Origin: an uncultured Rikenellaceae bacterium
GTDB lineage: Bacteria; Bacteroidota; Bacteroidia; Bacteroidales; Rikenellaceae
Length of the DNA stretch: 38,024 bases
NCBI GenBank assembly: GCA_904501625.1
Contig: CAJGBR010000009.1
Coordinates: 1 to 38,024 of the forward strand
Reading direction: 5' to 3'
The stretch's first letter is position 1. Each line of letters starts with the position of its first letter. Of this stretch, positions 22,834 to 31,778 are shown piece after piece. The notes beneath the pieces were generated by a model. It saw nothing but the letters and a program-made list of their open reading frames with translations. It was not told where the DNA came from and made no database searches. The position numbers and the translations under genes were made by a program.

Positions 22834-23268
22834 ATGTTTGATGAATTAGCAGCAGTAGCAATAGCCATTATCATTGCGTATTTTATTTACAAAATTTTCG
22901 AGTTGTTTGCAACAAGACGCGAACGAAACACCATCATTAATCGAATCGAAAGCAAAGACATTATTGAGTATGTCAAATTAAGTTCTTTCGGAGTCGGTAA
23001 AAGATCAGGCATCGAGAATCAAAATGATTCTTTAGTTCCTACGAGAGTTAAGATGTGGCCTATTCGTTGTGGTTGTATTCTATTTGGTGCCGGCATCGGA
23101 TTAGTTGCTTGTTACTTCATTTCTCTCTATCACCCATTTTCATCAGGAGATTATATGGCTCATATGAACAGAGAGACAGTTTATGCCGGTTGCGTTTGTC
23201 TGGGTGCAGGTTTTGGTTTTATTATTTCGACCATTATTGAGTTAATCATAAGAAAACGTAACAAGTAA
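22834..23268 (+). CDS. Small membrane protein, likely target of the adjacent ECF sigma factor
   Basis: A 144-residue protein with three predicted membrane segments: 5-25, 78-97 and 115-138. Between the first and second lies a polar, basic region (RRERNTIINRIESKDIIEYV). The second and third share GCILFGAGIGL and CVCLGAGFGFI, a small internal repeat with Gly zippers. It somewhat resembles DUF6249-type membrane proteins found beside Bacteroidota ECF factors, but I cannot confirm that. Its promoter copies that of the sigma operon, so it is probably induced with it. Confidence 0.7.
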   Translation: MFDELAAVAIAIIIAYFIYKIFELFATRRERNTIINRIESKDIIEYVKLSSFGVGKRSGIENQNDSLVPTRVKMWPIRCGCILFGAGIGLVACYFISLYHPFSSGDYMAHMNRETVYAGCVCLGAGFGFIISTIIELIIRKRNK

Positions 23269-23335
23269 CTCCCAATTGATTGTGATTTACTCCCGATTGC
23301 ATTGCATTTGAAAGTATTTTTTTCGATAATTGCAT

Positions 23336-23371
23336 TAAAAAAATACCCGAGCCAAGAATGGTTCGGGTATT
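23336..23371 (-). terminator. Terminator of pckA
   Basis: On the minus strand AATACCCGAACCA pairs with TGGCTCGGGTATT around a four-base loop (23342-23371; one G-U pair), followed by a T-run from the A-run at 23337-23343. It may also end the small gene on the plus strand, though the T-tract on that side is weak. Confidence 0.8.
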
Positions 23372-23393
23372 ATTGTTATGCGTAGAAACCTGA

Positions 23394-24998
23394 TTAAAGT
23401 TTCGGACCTGCGTTAACGAGTTGTTTACCTTCTTCGTTATCAGTGTATTTTTCGAAGTTCTTAATGAAACGTCCAGCCAAATCTTTAGCTTTTTCTTCCC
23501 ATTGGCAAGCACAAGAGTATGTGTTGCGAGGATCGAGAATGTTTGTATCAACGCCTGGCAATTCTGTCGGCACTTCAAAGTTGAAGTAAGGAATATTCTT
23601 AGTTTCTGCCTTTTCGATTGAACCGTCCAAAATAGCATCAATGATACCACGAGTATCCTTGATAGAGATACGTTTACCTGTACCATTCCAACCTGTGTTG
23701 ACCATATATGCTGTAGCACCTACGGCTTCCATTCTCTTAACCAATTCTTGAGCATACTTTGTCGGGTGGAGTTCGAGGAACGCTGCACCGAAGCAAGCTG
23801 AGAATGTCGGAGTTGGTTCAGTTACGCCACGTTCTGTACCAGCCAACTTAGCTGTAAAGCCTGACAAGAAGTAATATTTAGTCTGTTCAGGAGTCAATTT
23901 AGAAACCGGAGGCATTACACCGAATGCATCTGCTGTCAAGAAGATAACTTTCTGAGCGTGTCCAGCTTTAGATACCGGTTTAACAATATTTTCGATGTGG
24001 TAAATCGGGTAAGATACACGTGTGTTTTCTGTACGTGAACCGTCTGCAAAATCAACAGAACCATCTTCATTTACAGTTACGTTTTCCAACAGAGCATCAC
24101 GACGGATTGCGTTGTAGATATCTGGTTCTGAATTTGGATCCAAGTTGATAGTCTTAGCATAGCAACCACCTTCAAAGTTGAAAATACCAGAATCATCCCA
24201 ACCGTGTTCGTCATCACCAATCAATTCGCGTTTTGGATCTGTTGACAAAGTTGTTTTACCTGTACCAGACAAACCGAAGAAGATAGCAACGTCTCCATCT
24301 TTACCTTTGTTTGCAGAACAGTGCATAGAAGCGATACCCTTCAATGGCAAGAAATAGTTCATCATTGAGAACATACCTTTCTTCATTTCACCACCATACC
24401 ACGTACCGCCGATAACTTGCATACGTTCAGTAATATTGAATGCTACGAAGTTTTCAGAGTTCAAACCTTGTTCTTTCCAATTTGGGTTAGTTGTCAAAGA
24501 ACCTGTCAAAACTACGAAATCTGGTTCTCCATAAGTTTCCAACTCTTCTTCAGTCGGACGGATAAACATATTCTTCACGAAGTGAGCTTGCCAAGCAACC
24601 TCAACGATGAAGCGTACTTTCATTCTTGTATCAGGATTTGCTCCACAGAATGTATCCATAACGAACAAACGTTTGTTGCTCAACTGATCTGCCACGCATT
24701 TTTTCAAGCTAGCCCAAACTTCCGGAGAGATTGGTTTATTGTCATTCTTAGCTTGTTCTGAAGTCCACCATACAGTGTCTTTAGTATTTTCGTCCATAAC
24801 GATATATTTATCCTTAGGCGAACGACCTGTAAATATACCTGTATCAACAGAAACAGCACCAAGTTTTGTCAATTTACCCTTTTCAAATCCTGTCAATTCT
24901 GGATTCATCTCTTCATTAAAGAGCATTTCGTAAGATGGGTTGTACACGATTTCCTTAACATCGTGAATTCCATACTTGCTTAAATCGATGTTTTTCAT
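23394..24998 (-). CDS. pckA: Phosphoenolpyruvate carboxykinase (ATP)
   Basis: A 534-residue enzyme interconverting oxaloacetate plus ATP with phosphoenolpyruvate, CO2 and ADP. Visible motifs: FTGRSPKDKY (oxaloacetate/PEP site), GGTWYGGEMKKGMF, the kinase-1a P loop GLSGTGKTTLSTD (242-254), the kinase-2 metal site LIGDDEHGW and the adenine-binding region ENTRVSYP. In anaerobic Bacteroidales it often runs in the carboxylating direction toward succinate. It is monocistronic, with its own promoter and terminator. The coding sequence is visibly more codon-biased than its neighbours, consistent with high expression. Confidence 0.97.
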   Translation of the reverse strand: MKNIDLSKYGIHDVKEIVYNPSYEMLFNEEMNPELTGFEKGKLTKLGAVSVDTGIFTGRSPKDKYIVMDENTKDTVWWTSEQAKNDNKPISPEVWASLKKCVADQLSNKRLFVMDTFCGANPDTRMKVRFIVEVAWQAHFVKNMFIRPTEEELETYGEPDFVVLTGSLTTNPNWKEQGLNSENFVAFNITERMQVIGGTWYGGEMKKGMFSMMNYFLPLKGIASMHCSANKGKDGDVAIFFGLSGTGKTTLSTDPKRELIGDDEHGWDDSGIFNFEGGCYAKTINLDPNSEPDIYNAIRRDALLENVTVNEDGSVDFADGSRTENTRVSYPIYHIENIVKPVSKAGHAQKVIFLTADAFGVMPPVSKLTPEQTKYYFLSGFTAKLAGTERGVTEPTPTFSACFGAAFLELHPTKYAQELVKRMEAVGATAYMVNTGWNGTGKRISIKDTRGIIDAILDGSIEKAETKNIPYFNFEVPTELPGVDTNILDPRNTYSCACQWEEKAKDLAGRFIKNFEKYTDNEEGKQLVNAGPKL

Positions 24999-25050
24999 AA
25001 TTTTTCTTGTTTATTGTTTTATTCAACTTTTCAATTTTCACAAATTCGTG

Positions 25051-25093
25051 CAAAGTTACGATTTTATTTTTAGATTTACACAACACCTTGTGT
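25051..25093 (-). promoter_or_regulatory. pckA promoter with overlapping inverted repeat
   Basis: On the minus strand TAACTTTG (complement of 25051-25058) is a perfect -7 box. About 20 bases upstream lies the inverted repeat ACACAA-N4-TTGTGT (25078-25093), which covers the -33 position. It may be an operator. The leader to the ATG at 24998 is about 45 bases. Confidence 0.5.
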
Positions 25094-25147
25094 TATTTTT
25101 TTCACAACCACTCAAAAAAATAATATTTGCATTGATAATTACAACAA

Positions 25148-25180
25148 AAAGTATCTGACCAATCTTGGACAGATACTTTT
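25148..25180 (-). terminator. Terminator of the histone-H1-like gene
   Basis: AAAGTATCTG (25148-25157) / CAGATACTTT (25170-25179) with a short inner helix; on the minus strand it is followed by a T-rich stretch. It lies about 30 bases after the stop of the small gene. Confidence 0.75.
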
Positions 25181-25211
25181 CTTTTGTACTCGAAAAAGTT
25201 TTACTTAAAAA

Positions 25212-25388
25212 CTATTTCTTAGCTTCTTCCACTGATACTTTTCTAAATTCTTTCAGCATCTTTGAGAGTTCCAACGCTGCTTTACGAGCACGTGTACCAG
25301 CTGCTTTGTTACCTTTAGCAACTTGGAGATCAGCATTGAGAGTGAATTTTTCAATCTCAGTTTTAATGTTGTTTACTAATTCTTGCAT
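25212..25388 (-). CDS. Histone H1-like (Hc1-type) small basic protein
   Basis: A 58-residue protein starting MQELVNNIKTEIEKF and containing GNKAAGTRARKAALELSKMLKEFRK, the Lys/Arg/Ala-rich sequence of the short histone-H1-like proteins common in Bacteroidota. It is expected to bind DNA non-specifically in the nucleoid, although the function of these short forms is little tested. The frame is open upstream to 25487, but that part is Cys-rich and unlike the family; ATG at 25388 gives the usual length. Confidence 0.85.
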   Translation of the reverse strand: MQELVNNIKTEIEKFTLNADLQVAKGNKAAGTRARKAALELSKMLKEFRKVSVEEAKK

Positions 25389-25536
25389 AGTGCACATTTT
25401 GTGGTTAAACAATCTAAATATCTCGATGTAACTTCGATTCTTGATAAGAATAAAATGACTTCTGCACTCGCTACATTTAGTATTCACCCTCTATATCGAA
25501 ATCTGCTTTGCTCTGATTTCTAAGTCATTTCAAGAG

Positions 25537-25544
25537 CAAAGTTA
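25537..25544 (-). promoter_or_regulatory. Possible -7 box of the histone-H1-like gene
   Basis: On the minus strand TAACTTTG, matching TAnnTTTG, about 150 bases before the ATG; no -33 element found. If used, the mRNA has a leader of about 140 bases. Confidence 0.35.
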
Positions 25545-25606
25545 ATCATTTTTTTTAAAAATCATACTTTTTGACAAAAAAAATATTCAGTTGAGTAAAT
25601 TTTCAC

Positions 25607-25614
25607 TATCTTCG
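25607..25614 (+). promoter_or_regulatory. Possible -7 box of the 94-residue protein gene
   Basis: TATCTTCG differs from TAnnTTTG at one base and lies 35 bases before the ATG at 25650. No clear -33 element. Confidence 0.35.
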
Positions 25615-25649
25615 TGCGTTGAAAAATCACTAAACAAAAATTTACGGTT

Positions 25650-25934
25650 ATGACTAAACTGAGAGAAACTAAAAAAGACATCGATTATTTGGTAAGCGAA
25701 GTTATTTCAAATTGCTATACTTGCCTCTATTTCCACCCTGAGAAAGGTCGTGCCGAAATATTTTCGATAATCGAAGACGCAGTGGATTTGCGTAACGAAC
25801 TTATTGAACGTGCAAACAATCCTGCTGAACCAAAAAATCGTTCTCTGGTTCGCAAACACTACCTTGCATTGAGAAACGATATGTTCACAAAGATTGACGA
25901 ATTATTCGAACGTCTAAGTACTGCTTGCAAATAG
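25650..25934 (+). CDS. Small helical protein of unknown function
   Basis: A 94-residue, charged, apparently all-helical protein (KLRETKKDIDYLVSEVI, HPEKGRAEIFSIIEDAVDLRNELIERAN, LVRKHYLALRNDMFTKIDELFERL). It has no signal peptide or membrane segment and only three cysteines. I think similar proteins occur across Bacteroidales without an assigned role. It is transcribed divergently from the histone-H1-like gene and is closed by a strong bidirectional terminator. Probably a real gene, judging from length, codon use and flanking signals. Confidence 0.75.
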   Translation: MTKLRETKKDIDYLVSEVISNCYTCLYFHPEKGRAEIFSIIEDAVDLRNELIERANNPAEPKNRSLVRKHYLALRNDMFTKIDELFERLSTACK

Positions 25935-25953
25935 TCCGTTCAAGTTTACTGAA

Positions 25954-25995
25954 TAAAAAGGGTGTCTGAGATTTTTCAGACACCCTTTGTTTTTG
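25954..25995. terminator. Bidirectional terminator
   Basis: AAGGGTGTCTGA (25958-25969) / TCAGACACCCTT (25976-25987), a perfect 12-pair stem with a six-base loop. A-run on the left and T-rich tract on the right: it can stop the small + gene and the - efflux operon. Confidence 0.9.
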
Positions 25996-26011
25996 TTCCT
26001 CTTCTATCAGA

Positions 26012-27181
26012 TTATAACTCGACTGAGAGCAATTCGGCTGTTACGATTCGATAATCTCTCCACAAAGACTCCTTTTGCTTCAGCAGATCATACTGCACGT
26101 GGGCCAACGAGATATAATCTCCAATTGAAATTTCTCCAGCTTCAACAGCCTTTCTCAACAGATTCAACTCATCTGCCTCGACGATCTCTTTTTCTGCCAT
26201 CATAGCCAACTGCTGCAACGAGGTTGCCTTTTCGTATAGAAGTCTCAAATGAGCCTCCACGTCCAATCGAGTCTGCATCAATTCGGCCTCTGAGGCTTCA
26301 ACTGCAGCTTTTGCCTGTCTTACCTGATTGCGACCAGACCACAACGGAACACTGAGCCCAACGACTAAACCTTCAGCCTTTTCCGCAGGACTCGACTCAC
26401 GTGCATAACCCACGTTCAATGATGGTAATGCCGAACGTCGATTTACAGTCAGGCGACGTCTATCAGACTCGGCCTGTGCGAGTGCATTCTCCAAAGCTGG
26501 ATTCTTTTCAGCCACCTGCTGCACCCAACTATCGAAATCTTGCGGCAATAACAATTCAGGTTTTACCAACTTAATTTCATTACCACCATTGAGTACCTCG
26601 AGTCGTGAGAGCAGTGCATCTCGTTCGATACATACATTTTTATAATCTGTTGTCACCTTCAACAGATTACTACGTGCTGCATTATAGACCATCTTGCTGA
26701 TATCGCCAGATTCGAGTCTTTTCGCATAACTTCTTTCGAGCAGTTGTGCATTGTTCAACTGAGCAGTCAGATGTTGCAGCACCGACTCATAGTAGTACAA
26801 CTCGATGCCAACTCGTTCAATCTCAAGCAACACTTCGATTCGCTTTGCACGATATTCTGCTTCAGTTTTGACATTCAGAGCCTTTACCATCTTTGATTTA
26901 GCCCCGGTAATTGTCGACATATCGAAACCTTGTCTTACACTGAAACTTTTCTTATTGCCGATTGACGATGGAGTTCTCCAGAAATAGCCGAACTCAACAC
27001 TCGGATCAGACAATAGTTTTTCTGATTTATTAGCTAATTGACGAGCATTTGCTGCGTCTCGCAATGCCTTTATTGTCAGATTATTCTTTTCAATTGTGGA
27101 TACAAATTCAGCCCAGTTCTGTCCTTGAGAAGGCAATGTCCACAATGCTACAAATGCTATAATGGTTAATACTTTTTTCAT
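26012..27181 (-). CDS. TolC-family outer-membrane channel of the metal efflux system
   Basis: A 389-residue precursor with signal peptide MKKVLTIIAFVALWTLPSQGQ and the two-fold coiled-coil pattern of outer-membrane efflux proteins: ALRDAANARQLANKSEKLLSD and, in the second half, AEKNPALENALAQAESDRRRL followed by RSALPSLNVGYAR. It is somewhat shorter than E. coli TolC/CusC. It is the last gene of the operon, 10 bases after the RND pump gene, and completes a three-part exporter. The start is ATG 27181; a GTG three codons earlier is in frame. Confidence 0.87.
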   Translation of the reverse strand: MKKVLTIIAFVALWTLPSQGQNWAEFVSTIEKNNLTIKALRDAANARQLANKSEKLLSDPSVEFGYFWRTPSSIGNKKSFSVRQGFDMSTITGAKSKMVKALNVKTEAEYRAKRIEVLLEIERVGIELYYYESVLQHLTAQLNNAQLLERSYAKRLESGDISKMVYNAARSNLLKVTTDYKNVCIERDALLSRLEVLNGGNEIKLVKPELLLPQDFDSWVQQVAEKNPALENALAQAESDRRRLTVNRRSALPSLNVGYARESSPAEKAEGLVVGLSVPLWSGRNQVRQAKAAVEASEAELMQTRLDVEAHLRLLYEKATSLQQLAMMAEKEIVEADELNLLRKAVEAGEISIGDYISLAHVQYDLLKQKESLWRDYRIVTAELLSVEL

Positions 27182-27191
27182 AACTAACACT

Positions 27192-30100
27192 TTAATTCAG
27201 TTGTTCTGAAATCTGCTTATCGTCACGTTTTGTCATTCCTCTATGTTGTAGATAGGTGTATACAATCGGAACAATAAATCCGTTCAGAAGAGTTGACGAC
27301 AACAAACCTCCAAGCAATACCTTAGCCATCGGACTCTGAATTTCATTTCCTGGCAGTTCGCCACCCAATGCCAACGGAATCAACGCAAGTGCAGAAGTCA
27401 GTGCTGTCATCAAAATCGGATTCAGACGGTCGCTCGAACCGTGAATGACGGCTTCTCTGAGAGATTCACCTCTTTCGATGAGGTCGTTATATCGGGAAAT
27501 CAACAACATACCGTTTCGGGTTGCAATACCGAACAGCGAAATAAATCCGATAATCGCAGGAATACTTACCACCTTATCCGTAAAGTAGATGGTCAATATT
27601 CCGCCAACAAGTGCCAACGGCAGATTTAACATAATAATCAACGATTGTGGAGCACTGCGGAATTCGTTATACAACAACATAAAGATTACCAGAATAGCAA
27701 ATATCGACGCAATCATCAATGTACGTGACGCAGCCTGTTCACTTTCAAACTGACCACCATACTCAATATGATAACCCTCTGGTAGTGTTATATTTTCATC
27801 TACACGTTCACGAATCGCATCTACGACACCTCGCAAATCAGCTCCCGAAATGTTGGTTGACACAACAACCTTACGGCTCACGTTTTCGCGATTAATCGTA
27901 TTCGGTCCCATCGACGATTTAATCTCGGCAAGTGTCGAGAACGGAACCTTTTGACCTCCGGCATCAACCAACATATCACCGATTGATTCGATTGTAGCAC
28001 GGTCAGAGTCAGCTACTTTCAACGTAAGATCAAAAGCCTTATTGCCATCATAAACCTCGCATACGGCCTCGCCACCCAACAAGACATTTACCATTTCGGC
28101 GAAATGTGGCATCGGGACTCCATACTTAGCCAGAACATCTCGACGTGGTATGATTGTCAACTGAGGACGTTCAATCTGTTGTTCGACATTCAGGTCGGCA
28201 ATTCCCGGGATATCTGTAATCAAGGTCTTGATTTCGTTCCCTAATTTAAACAGATGTGTCAAATCCGTACCAAATATCTTAATCGCAATATTAGTCTTTG
28301 TTCCGGACAACATTGCATCAATACGGTGAGAAATGGGCTGCCCTATTTCGACATTCACACCTGGCAGGGTTGCCATCTTGGCACGAACCTCCTTGAGCAT
28401 CTCATCTTTTGAACGATCCTTCAACTCAAACGGAGCTTCGATCTCTGATGTATTAATTCCAAATGAGTGTTCGTCCAACTCGGCACGACCTGTCTTACGA
28501 CCTGTTGTCTTAACTTCAGGTATTGACAACAGAATCTCCTCTGCACGACGGCCAATCTTATCAGACTCTTCAAGCGACACACCCGGCAACGTGCTGACAT
28601 TGACAGTCATCGAACCTTCGTTAAACGGTGGTAAGAAGCTGTGTCCCAATGTAGTATAAATATATATCGACAACAACAAAATCAGAACTGTCGGAATCAG
28701 TACAACACCCTTATGGTTAAGTACCCAAGACAATGCCTGAGAATAGACTTTCTTAAGCAAACGTACAATAAACGAATCTTTTTCCTCTTTGCCACCATTA
28801 CGGCTCAGCAGATAGCTACACAATACAGGTGTCAGTGTCAAGGCAATCAATGTTGATGCAAACAACGATGTAATGAACGCAATTCCCAGCGGTACTAGCA
28901 TTCGGCCTTCCATTCCACTAAGGAAAAATAACGGCACAAATGATGCAACGATAATAAGTGTCGAGTTCAGAATCGGCATTCGGACTTCGCGTGACGCATC
29001 GAATACAACTGCAATCTTACTCTTCTGCTCGTTCACAGGCAACATTCGATTCTCTTTGAGTCGTTTAAAAATATTTTCGACATCGACAATAGCATCATCG
29101 ACAAGCGAACCAATAGCAATAGCTATACCGCCTAACGACATTGTATTGATTGTCAACCCAAACAGACGCAGTGTAAGTATAGAGAACAATATAGATAACG
29201 GAATAGTTACCAACGAAATAACCGTTGTGCGAACATTCATCAGGAATATGAACAACACGATTACTACAAAGATTGCACCCTCATAAAGAGATTTCTTAAC
29301 GTTGCCAATCGAGTTGTCAATGAATCGAGACTGACGGAACAAATCGGTTGCAATTTCAACATCTGCAGGCAGACTCTTCTTCATATCCTCAAGGGCCACA
29401 TCAATGCGATCAGTCAAATCACGAGTGTTGGTTTCAGGCTGTTTTGTGACAGTCATAATCACGGCAGGCTCACCTCGGTGTGATGCAAGACCCAACTTCG
29501 GAGCCTTATTACCGATCCTCACCTCTGCAATATCCTCAAGTTTCACCGGAACACGATCAACCGTTTTGACTACGGCTTTGGCAATTTGATCAACCTGATC
29601 TGTCAACAACATACCACGAATAATATACTCATTACCATATTGATATATTGTTCCACCCGAAGCATTGCGGTTCATTCCGCGTGTAACGGCCAATACCTCA
29701 TCAAGGGTTACTCCATAGCGTTTCATTCGGGCCGGTGACACCAAAATCTGATACTCTTTAATCTCACCTCCGATAACGGCAACCTGTGCTACTCCACCCA
29801 TCGACAACAACAACGGACGTAATGTCCAATCAGCCATAGTACGCAAATCTTGCAACGAGGTTGTATCCGATCTCAAAGCGACAATCATCATCTCACCCAA
29901 GATCGAAGATTGCGGACCTAATGTAGGTTTACCCACATTAGAAGGCAATTCTTCGGATACAATAGAGAGTTTTTCTGATACAATCTGACGTGCCAGATAA
30001 ATATCCGTACCCCAATCGAATTCTACCCAAACAATAGAGAATCCCATTGATGATGATGAACGCACTCGTCGCACATTCGTCGCACCATTAACAGCAGTCT

Positions 30101-30308
30101 CTATCGGGAAAGTTACCAATCGTTCGACCTCTTCGGCAGCCATTCCGTGTGCCTCGGTCATTACAACAACCGTCGGTGCATTCAAATCTGGAAATACATC
30201 AACCTCCATATTTGATGCTGTATAAATTCCTCCAAGGGTCAGCAATACGGCACCTATAAGTATTATCAATCGGTTGTTAAGTGAAAATCTTATTATGCGA
30301 TTAAGCAT
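27192..30308 (-). CDS. CusA/CzcA-family heavy-metal efflux RND pump
   Basis: A 1038-residue inner-membrane RND protein with two sets of six membrane segments and large periplasmic loops after TM1 and TM7. The proton-relay helix TM4 reads GGIAIAIGSLVDDAIVDVEN: Asp404 and Glu411 are kept, while the position six before Asp404 is Ala398. That A...D...E pattern is like CusA (Cu/Ag) rather than CzcA, which has D...D...E. However, the Met residues of the CusA copper path are not obvious in EIEAPFELK and HRIDAMLSGTKT, so the ion is not certain. It lies between the adaptor and channel genes. Confidence 0.92.
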   Translation of the reverse strand: MLNRIIRFSLNNRLIILIGAVLLTLGGIYTASNMEVDVFPDLNAPTVVVMTEAHGMAAEEVERLVTFPIETAVNGATNVRRVRSSSSMGFSIVWVEFDWGTDIYLARQIVSEKLSIVSEELPSNVGKPTLGPQSSILGEMMIVALRSDTTSLQDLRTMADWTLRPLLLSMGGVAQVAVIGGEIKEYQILVSPARMKRYGVTLDEVLAVTRGMNRNASGGTIYQYGNEYIIRGMLLTDQVDQIAKAVVKTVDRVPVKLEDIAEVRIGNKAPKLGLASHRGEPAVIMTVTKQPETNTRDLTDRIDVALEDMKKSLPADVEIATDLFRQSRFIDNSIGNVKKSLYEGAIFVVIVLFIFLMNVRTTVISLVTIPLSILFSILTLRLFGLTINTMSLGGIAIAIGSLVDDAIVDVENIFKRLKENRMLPVNEQKSKIAVVFDASREVRMPILNSTLIIVASFVPLFFLSGMEGRMLVPLGIAFITSLFASTLIALTLTPVLCSYLLSRNGGKEEKDSFIVRLLKKVYSQALSWVLNHKGVVLIPTVLILLLSIYIYTTLGHSFLPPFNEGSMTVNVSTLPGVSLEESDKIGRRAEEILLSIPEVKTTGRKTGRAELDEHSFGINTSEIEAPFELKDRSKDEMLKEVRAKMATLPGVNVEIGQPISHRIDAMLSGTKTNIAIKIFGTDLTHLFKLGNEIKTLITDIPGIADLNVEQQIERPQLTIIPRRDVLAKYGVPMPHFAEMVNVLLGGEAVCEVYDGNKAFDLTLKVADSDRATIESIGDMLVDAGGQKVPFSTLAEIKSSMGPNTINRENVSRKVVVSTNISGADLRGVVDAIRERVDENITLPEGYHIEYGGQFESEQAASRTLMIASIFAILVIFMLLYNEFRSAPQSLIIMLNLPLALVGGILTIYFTDKVVSIPAIIGFISLFGIATRNGMLLISRYNDLIERGESLREAVIHGSSDRLNPILMTALTSALALIPLALGGELPGNEIQSPMAKVLLGGLLSSTLLNGFIVPIVYTYLQHRGMTKRDDKQISEQLN

Positions 30309-30326
30309 CTCTGTTCCTCCTATGGA

Positions 30327-31778
30327 TTAGTGACTATGTGAGTGACCTTCAGGAACTACTGATGCCGAAGCAGCCAATCGGACTTGAGTAACACCTCGAG
30401 TTACCACTTCTTGTCCCTCTTCGAGACCAGACAAGATTTCGATACGTTCGCCATCAGACAATCCTGTTTTGACCTCTTGTTTCTGGTAACACTCTTCATC
30501 TAACTTGATATAAACAAACTTAACACCTTGTTGTTCAGAGATGGCTTCCAAAGGCAACGTAATGACGTGATGACGTGAATCTGCCAATAGATATATTTCA
30601 ACAAATGCTCCAGGTAGAACATCTCCACAATTGTCAAATTCAAATGTCACCGGCACATAGAATGCTCCGTCAGCCGAATTGCGACCATACGACAACAGAC
30701 GTCCGTTCATTTCAGCCAACTTGTACAGCTTATCATCATAGGTCGTCGTAAAGTTTGCACTCTTGACATTACGCAATTCCGCATAATATTTTTCGGGGAC
30801 TTCTGCTCTCAACTGCAGACGACGGGTCTGAGTCACCACTGCTATCGGAGTACCCTCTTCCACGAAATCGCCCTCTGTAACAAGACGCGATTTCAGATAT
30901 CCAGAAATAGGTGAAACTACTGTCACACCCGATTTTTCATTGCTACCAGAAATTGCATCATAGCGACTCTTGGCTGCAAGATACGCAGCACGACTGCGTT
31001 CGTAGTCTTTTGCCGATACGATATTATCCTCTTTCAACTTTTTATCTCTGTTATATGCTTTTTCGGCTGCTTCGTATTCTGCCTTTATTTGAACATATTG
31101 ATCACCTTTTGACAAATTACGTGAACTTATTGATGCCAATTTCTGTTTTGAATTCACAGCAGCTCCTTCTACAGCGACACTCTTGACAAACGATACAATA
31201 CCCGAACTTTTTGCAACAATAACCTGTTCGGCTCCGACTGCAGTCAGTATCTCGCCAGAGGTACGTATCACACGGGTAAAATCACCGAACGAGACAACCT
31301 CGGTCTGCAATCCGGCAACCTTTGCCTGAGCCTTTGTGAAGACAATCTCATTAGGATTTCCGTGATCGTGGCCCTCGTGGTTATGGCCCTCGTGGTTATG
31401 GCCCTCGTGGTTATGGCCCTCGTGGTTATGGCCTTCGTGATTATGTCCCTCGTGATCGTGAGAATGAGACTCAGTCTTCTTTGTAGCAGTCGTTGACTTT
31501 GTAGACTTCTTGTCATCGTGATTATGATCGTGACCTTCGTGATTATGTCCCTCGTGATCGTGAGAATGAGACTCAGTCTTCTTTGTAGCAGTCGTTGACT
31601 TTGTAGACTTCTTGTCATCGTGATTATGATCGTGGTCGTGATCCTTATGATTATGGCTCGAATGGTTATGAGCTATAGTCTGAGTTGTGTGCTTATGATC
31701 AGAATGTTTCTTTTCATTTTGCTTGCCGCACGAAAACATAAATACCAAAGCGGCTGCAAGCATTAAATATTTTTTCAT
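30327..31778 (-). CDS. RND periplasmic adaptor with a long histidine-rich repeat tract
   Basis: A 483-residue membrane-fusion protein. A probable lipoprotein signal (MLAAALVFMFSC) is followed by about 120 residues very rich in His: a duplicated unit of 34 residues (HNHDDKKSTKSTTATKK core) and five or six copies of HNHEG. From about residue 150 comes an ordinary adaptor: barrel-sandwich hybrid with IVAKSSGIVSFV and VVSPISGYLKSRLVTEGDFVEEGTP, helical hairpin, and beta-barrel to the end, which closes with another GHSHSH. The His tract should bind divalent or monovalent metal in the periplasm and hand it to the pump or buffer it. The DNA repeats suggest recent expansion. Confidence 0.9.
   Translation of the reverse strand: MKKYLMLAAALVFMFSCGKQNEKKHSDHKHTTQTIAHNHSSHNHKDHDHDHNHDDKKSTKSTTATKKTESHSHDHEGHNHEGHDHNHDDKKSTKSTTATKKTESHSHDHEGHNHEGHNHEGHNHEGHNHEGHNHEGHDHGNPNEIVFTKAQAKVAGLQTEVVSFGDFTRVIRTSGEILTAVGAEQVIVAKSSGIVSFVKSVAVEGAAVNSKQKLASISSRNLSKGDQYVQIKAEYEAAEKAYNRDKKLKEDNIVSAKDYERSRAAYLAAKSRYDAISGSNEKSGVTVVSPISGYLKSRLVTEGDFVEEGTPIAVVTQTRRLQLRAEVPEKYYAELRNVKSANFTTTYDDKLYKLAEMNGRLLSYGRNSADGAFYVPVTFEFDNCGDVLPGAFVEIYLLADSRHHVITLPLEAISEQQGVKFVYIKLDEECYQKQEVKTGLSDGERIEILSGLEEGQEVVTRGVTQVRLAASASVVPEGHSHSH
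31371..31460. repeat. 15-base tandem repeat coding for HNHEG
   Basis: Four identical copies of GCCCTCGTGGTTATG (31371-31430), then two diverged copies (31431-31445 and 31446-31460). The unit is a multiple of three, so copy-number change keeps the frame of the adaptor gene. Confidence 0.95.
31432..31635. repeat. 102-base tandem duplication in the adaptor gene
   Basis: Positions 31432-31532 and 31534-31634 are identical, with period 102 (34 codons). The identity, including at third positions, indicates a recent duplication or gene conversion. Confidence 0.93.

Noticed and set aside
25389..25487. N-terminal extension of the histone-H1-like protein
   Set aside because: Cys-rich and unlike the short family; ATG at 25388 gives the standard 58 residues.
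31268..31618. Open frame on the minus strand with ITRAITTRAITTRA repeats
   Set aside because: It is a shifted-frame shadow of the His-rich repeat DNA in the adaptor gene.
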